Assembly: GCF_014596085.1 (NCBI RefSeq)
Contig: NZ_JACCJY010000004.1
Coordinates: 209,113-273,112, forward strand
DNA length: 64,000 nt
Direction of reading: 5' to 3'
From: Azospirillum tabaci
GTDB taxonomy: Bacteria; Pseudomonadota; Alphaproteobacteria; Azospirillales; Azospirillaceae
A program made the position numbers and the translations under genes. This document shows positions 43,801 through 52,534 of this stretch, piece by piece; within the stretch, counting starts at the first letter, position 1; each line of letters opens with the position of its first letter. Below the pieces are notes generated by a model. It worked only from the letters and a program-made list of their open reading frames with translations, searched no databases and had not been told where the DNA came from.

Positions 43801-44345
43801 ACAAGCGGATGGAGGACCGTTACAAGACCGACCAGATCGAGGCCGCCGCCGACCGCGTCGTCTGGTGCTGCGACGAGGCGCCGGGCTTCACGCCGACGCG
43901 CCCCGGCGATCTGAGTTTCGTCGGGAATATCGTAGAGGCCATGCGCGCCTACGCGGCGGGCGGGCTGGGGCCGGCGGATATTCCGCTGGAGACGGTGGAC
44001 CGCATCGTCGCCATCGGCTCCGATCGCATGATGGCGGCGGTGGGGGCGGCCCGGCACGGCGTGCTGAAGCCCTACTTGAAGCCCGGCCACGCGGCCATCG
44101 GTTCCATCAACTCGCCCATGCAATGCATGATGAAGGAGATCTGCGCCCAGTGCCTGCAACGGCACACCGACCCGGCGACCGGCGAGGAAACGGTGGTCTT
44201 CTCCTGCTTCAACCAGGACCAGAGCCTGGACCGCGTGGATTTCGCCAACCTGAACCAGCGGCTGCGTCAGAACGCCGCCCAGGAAAAGCTGACCGCCCAA
44301 TGGATCGACCGCGGCCTGCGGTTGACCGGCCAGCGGAAGGGGTGA
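40851..44345 (+). CDS. Giant fused flavin/iron-sulfur oxidoreductase (GltD-like plus PyrK-like; NfnAB-like)
   Basis: 1164 residues. Residues 1-240 are helical and match nothing known to me. Then a Cys region: Cys243, 246, 254, 278 (CIWC ... C ... GC) and Cys310, 318, 321, 325 (Cx7Cx2Cx3C), enough for two [4Fe-4S] clusters. Next a GltD-type flavoprotein: VLVAGLGPAGF (near 380-390) and VVIGGGLTAID (near 556). The last third (from about 850) is like PyrK/NfnA: RRFEPGQFYRL, LVGGGLGNAVL, and Cys1092-x5-Cys-x2-Cys-x17-Cys1119 for a [2Fe-2S] cluster. NfnAB transfers electrons among NADH, ferredoxin and NADP+ by bifurcation; here both parts are in one chain. Function is inferred. Confidence 0.85.
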   Translation: MADLTLGFGLSFHELYGQDGLARLDRAFLARLSDTDLALANRLLSARAQPDRLEAKAESDLLIALAPHAEDFIGDLFGIRAALDELRARHTELAPLYTAKRLFVQRRAAKAVKPEAVAALDGAELAARLEDWLGGPLTEAAFARQVLAWMEDEAAHADQLDSAAQYAAWAVFSEAGRARHGGGVLFQVPHRTDPLRLVPVETVELHGVTMMRLPDGACRERQGFHLTDPGTDLAGALDEANYCIWCHNQGKDSCSKGLRDRKTGEFQKSAFGVALAGCPLEEKISEMHALKAEGVPIGALAVVVVDNPMCAATGHRICNDCMKACIYQKQEPVDIPQAETRTLKDVLELPWGFEIYSLLTRWNPLDLRRPLMRPDSGYKVLVAGLGPAGFTLAHHLMNDGHTVVGIDGLKIEPLPADLSGVLPSGTRVPFRPIRDVRDLYDRLDERIMAGFGGVAEYGITVRWNKNFLKVIRLLLERRARMTIIGGVRFGGTLTIDGALELGFDHIALCMGAGKPTVVPMANGLARGVRQASDFLMGLQLTGAAKPDSIANLQVRLPIVVIGGGLTAIDTATEALAYYPVQVEKFLSRYEVLAAERGEAAVRARWTPDEAELADEFLAHARAIRAERLEAGEQGREPRVAALLQSWGGSTIAYRRRLIDSPSYTLNHEEVAHGLAEGIRFLECAAPCGVEIDETGAARAIHLAINPVGPDGVVAPAAVDARLPARTILVAAGTQPNTVLAREEPKWVELDGRCFRAIDEDGRPVTPERQAKPAQAHVLMARAPDGRFLSFFGDLHPSFAGNVVKAMGGAKRGYPVVSRALARRAPTAITPEALVRRLNADLRPLVHGVTRLTPTIVEVVVKAPAAARRFEPGQFYRLQNFETLAQRIGRTTLAMEGLALTGAWVDKEAGLLSLIVLEMGGSSDLCALLKPGDPVVVMGPTGAPTEIPEGETVALVGGGLGNAVLFSIGQACRARGNRVVYFAGYKRMEDRYKTDQIEAAADRVVWCCDEAPGFTPTRPGDLSFVGNIVEAMRAYAAGGLGPADIPLETVDRIVAIGSDRMMAAVGAARHGVLKPYLKPGHAAIGSINSPMQCMMKEICAQCLQRHTDPATGEETVVFSCFNQDQSLDRVDFANLNQRLRQNAAQEKLTAQWIDRGLRLTGQRKG

Positions 44346-44357
44346 AGGGGGTGCTTT

Positions 44358-44475
44358 CCCTCTCCCGCCCCGGGAGAGGGTGGCGCCGAAGGCGCCGGGT
44401 GAGGGTAAGGTCGAGAATCAAGGCGCTGATCCTTGGTATCACCCTCACCCTTCCCTCTCCCGGGGCGGGAGAGGG
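44358..44475. repeat. Large compound palindrome after the fused oxidoreductase
   Basis: Two members of the dispersed family in opposite orientation: CCCTCTCCCG / CGGGAGAGGG at 44358-44380, then GGCGCC-GAA-GGCGCC, and a mirror copy ending at 44475. The outer halves also pair (GGGTGAGGGTAAGG with CCTT...CCCTCACCC), so the whole can form one long cruciform. Confidence 0.75.
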
Positions 44476-44483
44476 GGTCTGCG

Positions 44484-44975
44484 TCACGCGCCCGTGGCGG
44501 TGCTGACCGAGGCCTGGGGCAGCGGCGTGGTGGCGCTTTCGAACAGGTCGGCCTCGGCGGCCCGGCGCTTCACCAGACCCGGAAGCTGCGTCTTGACCCC
44601 GTTGACCGTGGCGTAGACCCAGCGGCCGAACTGGCCGGCGGCGCCTTCGTAGTCGCCCTGGTTCAGCAGGCGCAGCAGGGTCGAGCATTGCAGGCTGCCG
44701 GCCCCCAGGTTGAACACAAAGGAGGCCAGCGCGCCGCGCTGATCGGGGTTCAGCGCGACGGTGACCAGCTTGTCCACCTGGGCGGCGGCGGAGGTCAGGT
44801 CCGACTTCAGGAAATCGTCGGCCTGGGCGGAGGTGATGCTCTGCCCCAGCTCGACCCCGGCGGTGTGGCCGTAGCCGATGGTCGGCACACCCGCCGGGCA
44901 CAGATAGGCGTTGAGGTAAAGACCCTCGAAGTGCTTCACGAGGTTGACCGCTTCTTCGCAAACCGGCGTCGTCAT
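44484..44975 (-). CDS. Phage-type lysozyme (glycoside hydrolase family 24)
   Basis: 163 residues from ATG 44975, with GGGGGA nine bases upstream; an ATG at 44984 touches that site. T4-lysozyme-like: catalytic Glu in VKHFEGLYLNAYLCPAGVPTIGYGHTAG (E followed by the GYGHT motif), then QRGALASFVFNLGAGSLQCSTLLRLLNQGDY. Cuts peptidoglycan. There is no signal peptide and no holin or other phage gene nearby. Possible roles: domesticated endolysin or gene-transfer-agent release. Confidence 0.9.
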   Translation of the reverse strand: MTTPVCEEAVNLVKHFEGLYLNAYLCPAGVPTIGYGHTAGVELGQSITSAQADDFLKSDLTSAAAQVDKLVTVALNPDQRGALASFVFNLGAGSLQCSTLLRLLNQGDYEGAAGQFGRWVYATVNGVKTQLPGLVKRRAAEADLFESATTPLPQASVSTATGA

Positions 44976-45114
44976 GTTCGTCATTCCCCCAGCTTGTCGT
45001 GGACGTGCATCGGCACGGACGGTTCGTGCGGGGAGAAACCTATCGGAAGCGGTAATCACTTAATAATGGTTTATTTTTTCACATTTACCCGCGGTGGGGG
45101 AGGTTTGCGGGCCG

Positions 45115-45378
45115 TCAGTTCCAGCGGAATTCCGCGGCCACCGCGCGGGCCTCCCCCGGCGTGATCAGGCGGTGGGTCGCCAGCTTCACCGAATGCAGCT
45201 TGCCGTCCAGGTTGGCCTGCCAGAAATCCAGGAACCGGCGCAGCACCGGGTAGGCGGGGGCGAGGTCCAGATCCTGCCAGAGATAGCTCTGCAGCAGGTG
45301 CGGGTGGTCCGGCATGTGGTACAGAATCTCCGCCGTGGTCAGGCGGTAATCGCGAAGCTGAAGCCCCAGACTGGCCAT
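45115..45378 (-). CDS. Usg family protein
   Basis: 87 residues with GGGAGGCAGAGC before the ATG. Usg proteins are short alphaproteobacterial proteins; the pattern LTTAEILYHMPDHPHLLQSYLWQDLDLAPAYPVLRRFLDFWQANLDGKLHSV is well kept. Function unknown; the name comes from an early link with the trp region. Single gene, upstream of the groESL promoter on the opposite strand. Confidence 0.85.
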   Translation of the reverse strand: MASLGLQLRDYRLTTAEILYHMPDHPHLLQSYLWQDLDLAPAYPVLRRFLDFWQANLDGKLHSVKLATHRLITPGEARAVAAEFRWN

Positions 45379-45558
45379 GCTCTGCCTCCCTGATGGTGGA
45401 ACCGGTGGCGTCCTCGCGCTGTGCCTTCGTGATTCTTTTGTGAAAGTGTGCCGTTCGCGGATGCGGCAGGCAACAAAAATTTTTGTTCCTTTTCAATGCA
45501 TTAGCAGCAAGACGGGATGACTGCTGCCAGGAATCGCACCGATTGCCTCAACGACCCT

Positions 45559-45584
45559 CTTGAATCGAAACCGCAGCTCGATTA
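45559..45584 (+). promoter_or_regulatory. Candidate RpoH (sigma-32) promoter of groESL
   Basis: CTTGAA (-35) and CTCGATTA (-10, cf. CCCCATNT) with a 12-base spacer, placed directly before CIRCE. Confidence 0.6.
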
Positions 45585-45589
45585 GCTGT

Positions 45590-45616
45590 CTGGCACTCGC
45601 CGGGGGAGAGTGCTAA
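45590..45616 (+). promoter_or_regulatory. CIRCE element (HrcA operator)
   Basis: CTGGCACTC-N9-GAGTGCTAA; consensus TTAGCACTC-N9-GAGTGCTAA. The right half is perfect and the left has two changes. HrcA bound here represses groESL until heat titrates GroEL away. Confidence 0.93.
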
Positions 45617-45675
45617 CAGCCCCGAGCCCGGCGCCAATCCTTTCATCAATAAGCCTTGATCCTGGAGGCATCCCC

Positions 45676-45966
45676 ATGAAGTTCCGTCCGCTGCACGACC
45701 GCGTCGTCGTCAAGCGTCTGGAGTCCGACACCAAGACCAAGGGCGGGATCATCATTCCCGACACCGCGAAGGAAAAGCCCCAGGAGGGCCAGGTGGTCGC
45801 GGTGGGTCCGGGCGCCCGTGACGAGAGCGGCAAGGTCGTTGCGCTCGACGTGAAGGCCGGCGACCGCATCCTGTTCGGCAAGTGGTCGGGCACCGAGGTG
45901 AAGATCGAGGGCGAGGATTTCCTGATCATGAAGGAATCCGACATCATGGGCGTCGTCGAGGCCTGA
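45676..45966 (+). CDS. groES: Co-chaperonin GroES
   Basis: 96 residues, exact family length. Forms the seven-subunit lid of the GroEL chamber. Typical start [18 protein letters not shown], mobile loop [20 protein letters not shown], and [33 protein letters not shown] precedes the ATG. Expressed from the upstream CIRCE/RpoH region with groEL, 52 bases downstream. Confidence 0.98.
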   Translation: MKFRPLHDRVVVKRLESDTKTKGGIIIPDTAKEKPQEGQVVAVGPGARDESGKVVALDVKAGDRILFGKWSGTEVKIEGEDFLIMKESDIMGVVEA

Positions 45967-46015
45967 GCCTCCGCCCGCGCTGAGCGATCCAACCCCCCGA
46001 ATTTCAAGGAAGTGA

Positions 46016-47662
<1,647 letters not shown>

Positions 47663-47702
47663 TAGCTCACGTCGAAAAGCTCACGTCATCCACGACGTTT
47701 GC

Positions 47703-47735
47703 GGAAAGGGCGGTCCTTCGGGGCCGCCCTTTTCC
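47703..47735 (+). terminator. Terminator after groESL
   Basis: AAAGGGCGG / CCGCCCTTT stem with a 10-base loop and four T. Confidence 0.85.
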
Positions 47736-47786
47736 ATTTGGGCATCTCCCTGACGGACAGGGTGCCTCCGGCCGGCGCTTTAGATT

Positions 47787-47811
47787 GGAACGCTTCCAAA
47801 CTGAGGCCGTT
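47787..47811 (+). promoter_or_regulatory. EcfG (general stress) promoter of the catalase gene
   Basis: GGAAC-N16-CGTT, an exact match to the alphaproteobacterial EcfG consensus, 61 bases before the catalase ATG. Suggests control by the PhyR-NepR-EcfG cascade. Confidence 0.7.
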
Positions 47812-47872
47812 GACCTGCCAACCGGACGCCCCGGGGGTGCGCCGGCACGGCTTGCTGTTCAGGGAGAAAGCG

Positions 47873-49564
47873 ATGGCTGACCAATCGAAGACTCTGACCA
47901 ACCGTCAGGGCCACCCGATCACCAACAACCAATCCCAGCGCACCGTGGGTGCCCGCGGTCCGGCGACGCTGGAGAACTACCAGTTCCTGGAAAAGATCAC
48001 CCACTTCGACCGCGAGCGCATTCCGGAGCGCGTGGTCCACGCCCGCGGCTTCGTCTGCTACGGCGAGTTCGAGGCCACCGGCAAGATCGGCGACGAACCG
48101 GCGTCCAAATACACCCGCGCCAAGCTGTTCGGCCAAGCCGGCAAGAAGACCCCGCTGGCCATCCGCTTCTCCACCGTCATCGGCGGGCGCGATTCGTCGG
48201 AGGTGGCGCGCGACCCGCGCGGCTTCGCGGTGAAGTTCTACACCGAGGACGGGAACTGGGATCTGGTCGGCAACAACCTCGCCGTCTTCTTCATCCGCGA
48301 CGCCATCAAATTCCCGGACGTCATCCACTCGCTGAAGCCCGATCCGGTGACCTTCCGGCAGGAACCGAACCGCATCTTCGACTTCATGAGCCAGACCCCC
48401 GAGTCCATGCACATGCTGACGCATCTGTTCAGCCCGCGCGGGATTCCGGCCAACTACCGGCACATGGAAGGCTTCGGCGTGAACACCTACAAGATGGTGA
48501 ACGCCAACGGCGACACGGTGCTGGTCAAGTACCACTTCCACCCGCGCTGCGGCGTCGCCTGCCTGACGGCGGAGGAGGCGGCGAAGGTGCAGGGGCAGGA
48601 TCTCGGCTCCGCCTCCAAGGACCTCTATCAGGCCATCGAGCGCGGCGATCACCCGCAATGGGACATGTACGTCCAGATCATGGAGGACCACGACCATCCC
48701 GAACTGGATTGGGACCCGCTGGACGACACCAAGATCTGGCCGGAGTCGGACTTCCCGCTGCGCCACGTCGGCGTCATGACGCTGAACCGCAACGTCGAGG
48801 ACTTCTTCAACGAGAACGAACAGATCGCTATGGGCACCGGCGTGCTGGTGGACGGGCTGGACTTCTCCGACGACAAGATGCTGGTCGGACGGACCTTCTC
48901 CTACTCCGACACGCAACGCTACCGGGTCGGCACCAACTACCTGCAACTGCCGATCAACCAGGCCAAGAACGCCGCGGTCGCCACCAACCTGTCGGGCGGC
49001 ACCATGTCCTACCGGCGCGACTTGGCGCCGGGGCAGAACCCGCACGTCAATTTCGAGCCGTCCATCCACAACGGCCTGAGCGAAGCCCAGCGGGAGGAAC
49101 CGAACAACCCGCCGGAAATCCATGGCCGCCTGACCCGCAGCGTGATCGAGCGCCGCAACGACTATGTCCAGGCGCGGGGCCGCTACTGCACCATGATGGA
49201 CTGGGAGCGCGACGATCTCGTCCTGAACATGGGCACCTTGCTCGGCCAGTGCGAACGCGACGTCCAGGAGCGCATGCTCTGGCACTTCTTCCTGATCCAT
49301 GACGACTACGGCAGCCGGGTCGCCGGCATGCTGGGCATGACCGCCGCCGACGTCGCCGGCTTGGCCCCCCTGCCCAAGCAGGTGCTGACCGACGAGGACC
49401 AGAAGCGGCTGAAGTCGCTGGGCAAGAACGGCGACACGATCGACCCGAAGGCGTGGGGCCAGTGGACCGGTTCCGTGAAGGTCCACCGCGCCACGGCGGA
49501 CGAGGTGGTGAAGGGCATGCCGTCCGGCGTGCAAGGCGGCATGACCAGTCAGGCTGCCGACTAA
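47873..49564 (+). CDS. Monofunctional heme catalase
   Basis: 563 residues; ATG 47873 follows AGGGAGAAAGC. Breaks hydrogen peroxide to water and oxygen. Distal His56 in [15 protein letters not shown], Asn in [13 protein letters not shown], and proximal Tyr in [15 protein letters not shown]. Length lies between small-subunit catalases (about 480) and the large ones (over 650), with an extra C-terminal segment. An EcfG-type promoter lies upstream and a strong terminator downstream, so it is a single-gene unit. Confidence 0.96.
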   Translation: MADQSKTLTNRQGHPITNNQSQRTVGARGPATLENYQFLEKITHFDRERIPERVVHARGFVCYGEFEATGKIGDEPASKYTRAKLFGQAGKKTPLAIRFSTVIGGRDSSEVARDPRGFAVKFYTEDGNWDLVGNNLAVFFIRDAIKFPDVIHSLKPDPVTFRQEPNRIFDFMSQTPESMHMLTHLFSPRGIPANYRHMEGFGVNTYKMVNANGDTVLVKYHFHPRCGVACLTAEEAAKVQGQDLGSASKDLYQAIERGDHPQWDMYVQIMEDHDHPELDWDPLDDTKIWPESDFPLRHVGVMTLNRNVEDFFNENEQIAMGTGVLVDGLDFSDDKMLVGRTFSYSDTQRYRVGTNYLQLPINQAKNAAVATNLSGGTMSYRRDLAPGQNPHVNFEPSIHNGLSEAQREEPNNPPEIHGRLTRSVIERRNDYVQARGRYCTMMDWERDDLVLNMGTLLGQCERDVQERMLWHFFLIHDDYGSRVAGMLGMTAADVAGLAPLPKQVLTDEDQKRLKSLGKNGDTIDPKAWGQWTGSVKVHRATADEVVKGMPSGVQGGMTSQAAD

Positions 49565-49602
49565 ACACAACCTAAGATTATCAATCGGTTGGCGTCCCGA
49601 TG

Positions 49603-49633
49603 GGGGCGGCGGGTTGTCCCGCCGCCCCTTTTT
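49603..49633 (+). terminator. Terminator after catalase
   Basis: Perfect 11-base stem GGGGCGGCGGG / CCCGCCGCCCC, loop TTGT, then five T. Confidence 0.9.
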
Positions 49634-49801
49634 CATGCCCGCGGCGATGACTGTTTTGATTGGCCACAGTTCGTGTACGGACATGCGGCACGTTGCCGCG
49701 CGACACGCCTGTCACTGGTATCACCACAGTGGGGCATGCCACTGTCATTTTGCATCAAGGCATTAGCCAAAATATTAGAACTTCGATAAGGGAGAAGTGC
49801 G

Positions 49802-50806
49802 ATGTCCATGCGTGCTGCCGTGTCGTTCGCGGCCATGCTGGCGGCCTCCGTCGCCACCTTCGGCGTGCCCGCGTTCGCCGCCGACGAACCGATTTCGCCG
49901 ATCGAGCCGGCGAAGGTCACCAATCCCGGATTGGTTGAACTCGGCAAGAAGCTGTACTTCGATCCCCGGCTGTCCAAGTCCGGCTTCATCTCCTGCAACT
50001 CGTGCCACAACCTGTCCATGGGCGGCACCGACAACCTGAAGACCTCCATCGGCCACAACTGGCAGCAGGGTCCGATCAACTCGCCGACCGTGCTGAACTC
50101 CAGCCTGAACGTGGCGCAGTTCTGGGACGGCCGTGCGCTGACGTTGCAGGAGCAGGCCGGCGGTCCGATCGCCAACCCCGGCGAGATGGGCTCCACCCAC
50201 GCCCTGGCGGTCGAGGTGCTGCGCTCCATCCCCGAATACCAGAAGGAATTCGGCGAGGTCTTCGGCGAGACCAAGATCACCATCGAGGAGGTGACCAAGG
50301 CCATCGCCGCCTTCGAGGAGACGCTGGTCACGCCGAACTCCCGCTTCGACCAGTGGCTGAAGGGCGACAAGAAGGCCCTGACCACCGTCGAGCTGGAAGG
50401 CTACGAGCTGTTCAAGGATTCAGGCTGCACCGCCTGCCACAACGGCTCGGCCGTCGGCGGCAACACCTTCCAGAAGATGGGCGTCGTCGAGCCCTACAAG
50501 ACCAACAACCCCGCCGAGGGCCGCATCGCGGTGACCAAGGAGGAGGCCGACCGCTTCAACTTCAAGGTTCCGACGCTGCGCAACGTCGCGCTGACCTACC
50601 CCTACTTCCACGACGGCGAGGCCGCGACCCTGTCCGACGCCGTGGACGTCATGGGCCGCATCCAGTTGGGCAAGAAGTTCTCAACCGACGAGAACGCCAA
50701 GATCGTCGCCTTCCTGAAGACGCTGACCGGTGACCAGCCGAGCTTCGCTCTGCCGATCCTGCCGCCGTCCACGGACAAGACGCCGAAGCCGCATCCCTTC
50801 GACTGA
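49802..50806 (+). CDS. Di-heme cytochrome c peroxidase
   Basis: 334 residues with signal peptide (cleavage near AFAADEP). Two CxxCH heme sites: CNSCH (65-69) and CTACH (209-213). Periplasmic enzyme that reduces hydrogen peroxide with electrons from a small cytochrome. Family context: DPRLSKSGFISCNSCHNLSMGGTDNL, WDGRALTLQEQAGGPI, and TLRNVALTYPYFHDG. ATG 49802 after AAGGGAGAAG. Upstream a CCACAGTGG palindrome may be an operator. The following gene, 83 bases on, is another c-type cytochrome. Confidence 0.95.
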   Translation: MSMRAAVSFAAMLAASVATFGVPAFAADEPISPIEPAKVTNPGLVELGKKLYFDPRLSKSGFISCNSCHNLSMGGTDNLKTSIGHNWQQGPINSPTVLNSSLNVAQFWDGRALTLQEQAGGPIANPGEMGSTHALAVEVLRSIPEYQKEFGEVFGETKITIEEVTKAIAAFEETLVTPNSRFDQWLKGDKKALTTVELEGYELFKDSGCTACHNGSAVGGNTFQKMGVVEPYKTNNPAEGRIAVTKEEADRFNFKVPTLRNVALTYPYFHDGEAATLSDAVDVMGRIQLGKKFSTDENAKIVAFLKTLTGDQPSFALPILPPSTDKTPKPHPFD

Positions 50807-50889
50807 CGGGGTTGGGGGCGGGTGGGGCCGGGCGTCGTTGGGGCGGCCCGGCCCCATTCCTTTTAGAGGATGGTTATCAGGGTATCGAC

Positions 50890-52038
50890 ATGCGGTGGGG
50901 ATGGAAGACGGCGGGCGGCTTCGGGGCGCTCGCGCTGGCCGGTCTGGTGGGCGTCGTCGTGGGGGTGGTCGGCTGGGGCGGTTTCAACACCGCCATGGAG
51001 GCCACCAACAGCATGGAATTCTGCATCTCCTGCCACGAGATGCGCGACAACGTGTACGCCGAGTACAAGACCTCCCCGCACTACCGGAACGCCTCCGGCG
51101 TGCGGGCCAGCTGCGCCGACTGCCATGTTCCGCGCGACTGGACGCACAAGGTGATCCGCAAGGTGCAGGCGTCCGGCGAGTTGTACCACTGGCTCATCGG
51201 TTCGATCGACAGCAAGGAGAAGTTCGAGGCCAAGCGCCACACGCTGGCGCGCCGCGAATGGGACCGCATGCGGGCCACCGACAGCCAGGAATGCCGCAAC
51301 TGCCATTCCTTCGGCGCCATGGACTTCCACAAGCAGACGCCGAAGGCGGCCAGCGCCATGGAAGGGGCGGAGAAGGCCGGAAAGACCTGCATCGACTGCC
51401 ACAAGGGCATCGCCCACAGCTTCCCCGACGTCACCGCCGGCCATCGCCAACTCTTCGCCGGCCTGTCGGACCAGGCGAAGGCTTTGGCCCTCAAGCCCGG
51501 CGACATCGCCTACGCTCTGACCAGCCTCGCCCTGTACAGCGCGCTGCCGACTCCTGGGAGCGCCGGGGACGGCGAGATCGCCGCGGCAACGCCGGTGAAG
51601 GTCCTGGCGGCGGAGAGCGGCGCCCTGCGGGTGGAGATCACCGGCTGGCAGCGCGGAAGCTCCGCCCAGACCCTCTATGCCCAGCCGGGCAAGCGCATCA
51701 CCACGGTCAAGCTGAACGCCGCGGCCGTGGAGCACGCAGCGGCGCTGCGCACCGTCACCGATCCCGAGACCGGACAGGAGTGGACGGAGGTTCGCCTGAC
51801 CGCCTGGACCGGGGCGGGCGGCTATGTGGGCACGCTCGGCGCGCTGTGGGATTACGGCGCGCGGGTCTATGACGCCAACTGCTCGCTCTGCCACACGCTT
51901 CACCCGCCGGGGGCCTTCGACGCGAACGCCTGGATCGGCAAGATGAACGCCATGAAGCGGCTGACCCGGCTGGACGAGGAGGAGGGCCGCCTGCTGCTGA
52001 CCTATCTGCAGAGCCATGCGAAAGACGGCGCGCGATGA
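50890..52038 (+). CDS. TorC-like pentaheme c-type cytochrome (NapC/NirT family)
   Basis: 382 residues, close to TorC (about 390). One N-terminal anchor helix, then four NapC-type hemes (CISCH 45-49, CADCH 75-79, CRNCH 135-139, CIDCH 167-171) and a C-terminal domain with a fifth heme (CSLCH 331-335). TorC passes quinol electrons to the periplasmic TMAO reductase TorA. No terminal reductase follows here, so the partner may be the adjacent peroxidase or an unlinked enzyme. GAGGA lies ahead of the ATG. Confidence 0.9.
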   Translation: MRWGWKTAGGFGALALAGLVGVVVGVVGWGGFNTAMEATNSMEFCISCHEMRDNVYAEYKTSPHYRNASGVRASCADCHVPRDWTHKVIRKVQASGELYHWLIGSIDSKEKFEAKRHTLARREWDRMRATDSQECRNCHSFGAMDFHKQTPKAASAMEGAEKAGKTCIDCHKGIAHSFPDVTAGHRQLFAGLSDQAKALALKPGDIAYALTSLALYSALPTPGSAGDGEIAAATPVKVLAAESGALRVEITGWQRGSSAQTLYAQPGKRITTVKLNAAAVEHAAALRTVTDPETGQEWTEVRLTAWTGAGGYVGTLGALWDYGARVYDANCSLCHTLHPPGAFDANAWIGKMNAMKRLTRLDEEEGRLLLTYLQSHAKDGAR

Positions 52039-52147
52039 TCGCTGCGGCGAGAACCCGAAGCTGCTAAGAGGGGTTTTCTACCACGGGCCGGTGCTGACCG
52101 TGCCGCGCCCGCCGGCAGACGACCACTTGAGAAAGAGGACCCCCGCG

Positions 52148-52411
52148 ATGTCGACCCTGCACAAACAAGCCATGGAAGCGGTGCTTCAGGCCGCCTCTCA
52201 CGACATCGTCGGCACGCTCCAGGAGCGTGGCGTCACCGACAAGCACAGCGAGGAGGGCGACCTCGCCGTTCTCGACGTCGCGATCCTGCACGCCTACCGC
52301 ATCTTCATGCGGATCTGCGAGGAGAACGGGCTGGAGGTGGACGCGGGCTATTTCGCCGACATGGCCAACGACCTTGCCGACGAGGTGGCCCAGGAGGACG
52401 ACGCGGACTGA
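52148..52411 (+). CDS. Hypothetical acidic protein (87 aa)
   Basis: Starts at MSTLHKQAM after GAGAAAGAGGA. All-helical by composition, acidic, ending in DLADEVAQEDDAD. No Cys or membrane segment. Not recognised. It lies 110 bases after the TorC-like gene and could be a late member of that operon. A long inverted repeat follows. Confidence 0.65.
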   Translation: MSTLHKQAMEAVLQAASHDIVGTLQERGVTDKHSEEGDLAVLDVAILHAYRIFMRICEENGLEVDAGYFADMANDLADEVAQEDDAD

Positions 52412-52449
52412 TCCGGTCCCGCGCCGCCGATTCCCGCTTCTTGAGTGCC

Positions 52450-52505
52450 CCGGTCCCGTCCGACCCTGCTTTTTCCTTCGGCGAAGGCGGTGCGGACGGG
52501 ACCGG
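52450..52505 (+). repeat. Long perfect inverted repeat before the HI0933-type gene
   Basis: CCGGTCCCGTCCG / CGGACGGGACCGG, 13-base arms, with a 30-base interval that includes TTTTT. It could be a terminator for the upstream genes or an attenuator for the next one. Confidence 0.65.
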
Positions 52506-52534
52506 TCGACATCCTTCACCCCTCGGGGGACCCG

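Noticed and set aside
40713..44300. Minus-strand frame of 1195 codons
   Set aside because: Antisense shadow of the fused oxidoreductase; His/Arg/Gln-rich.
44484..44975. Lysozyme as a sign of a prophage
   Set aside because: No integrase, capsid, tail, holin or attachment site in the flanks; neighbours are housekeeping genes.
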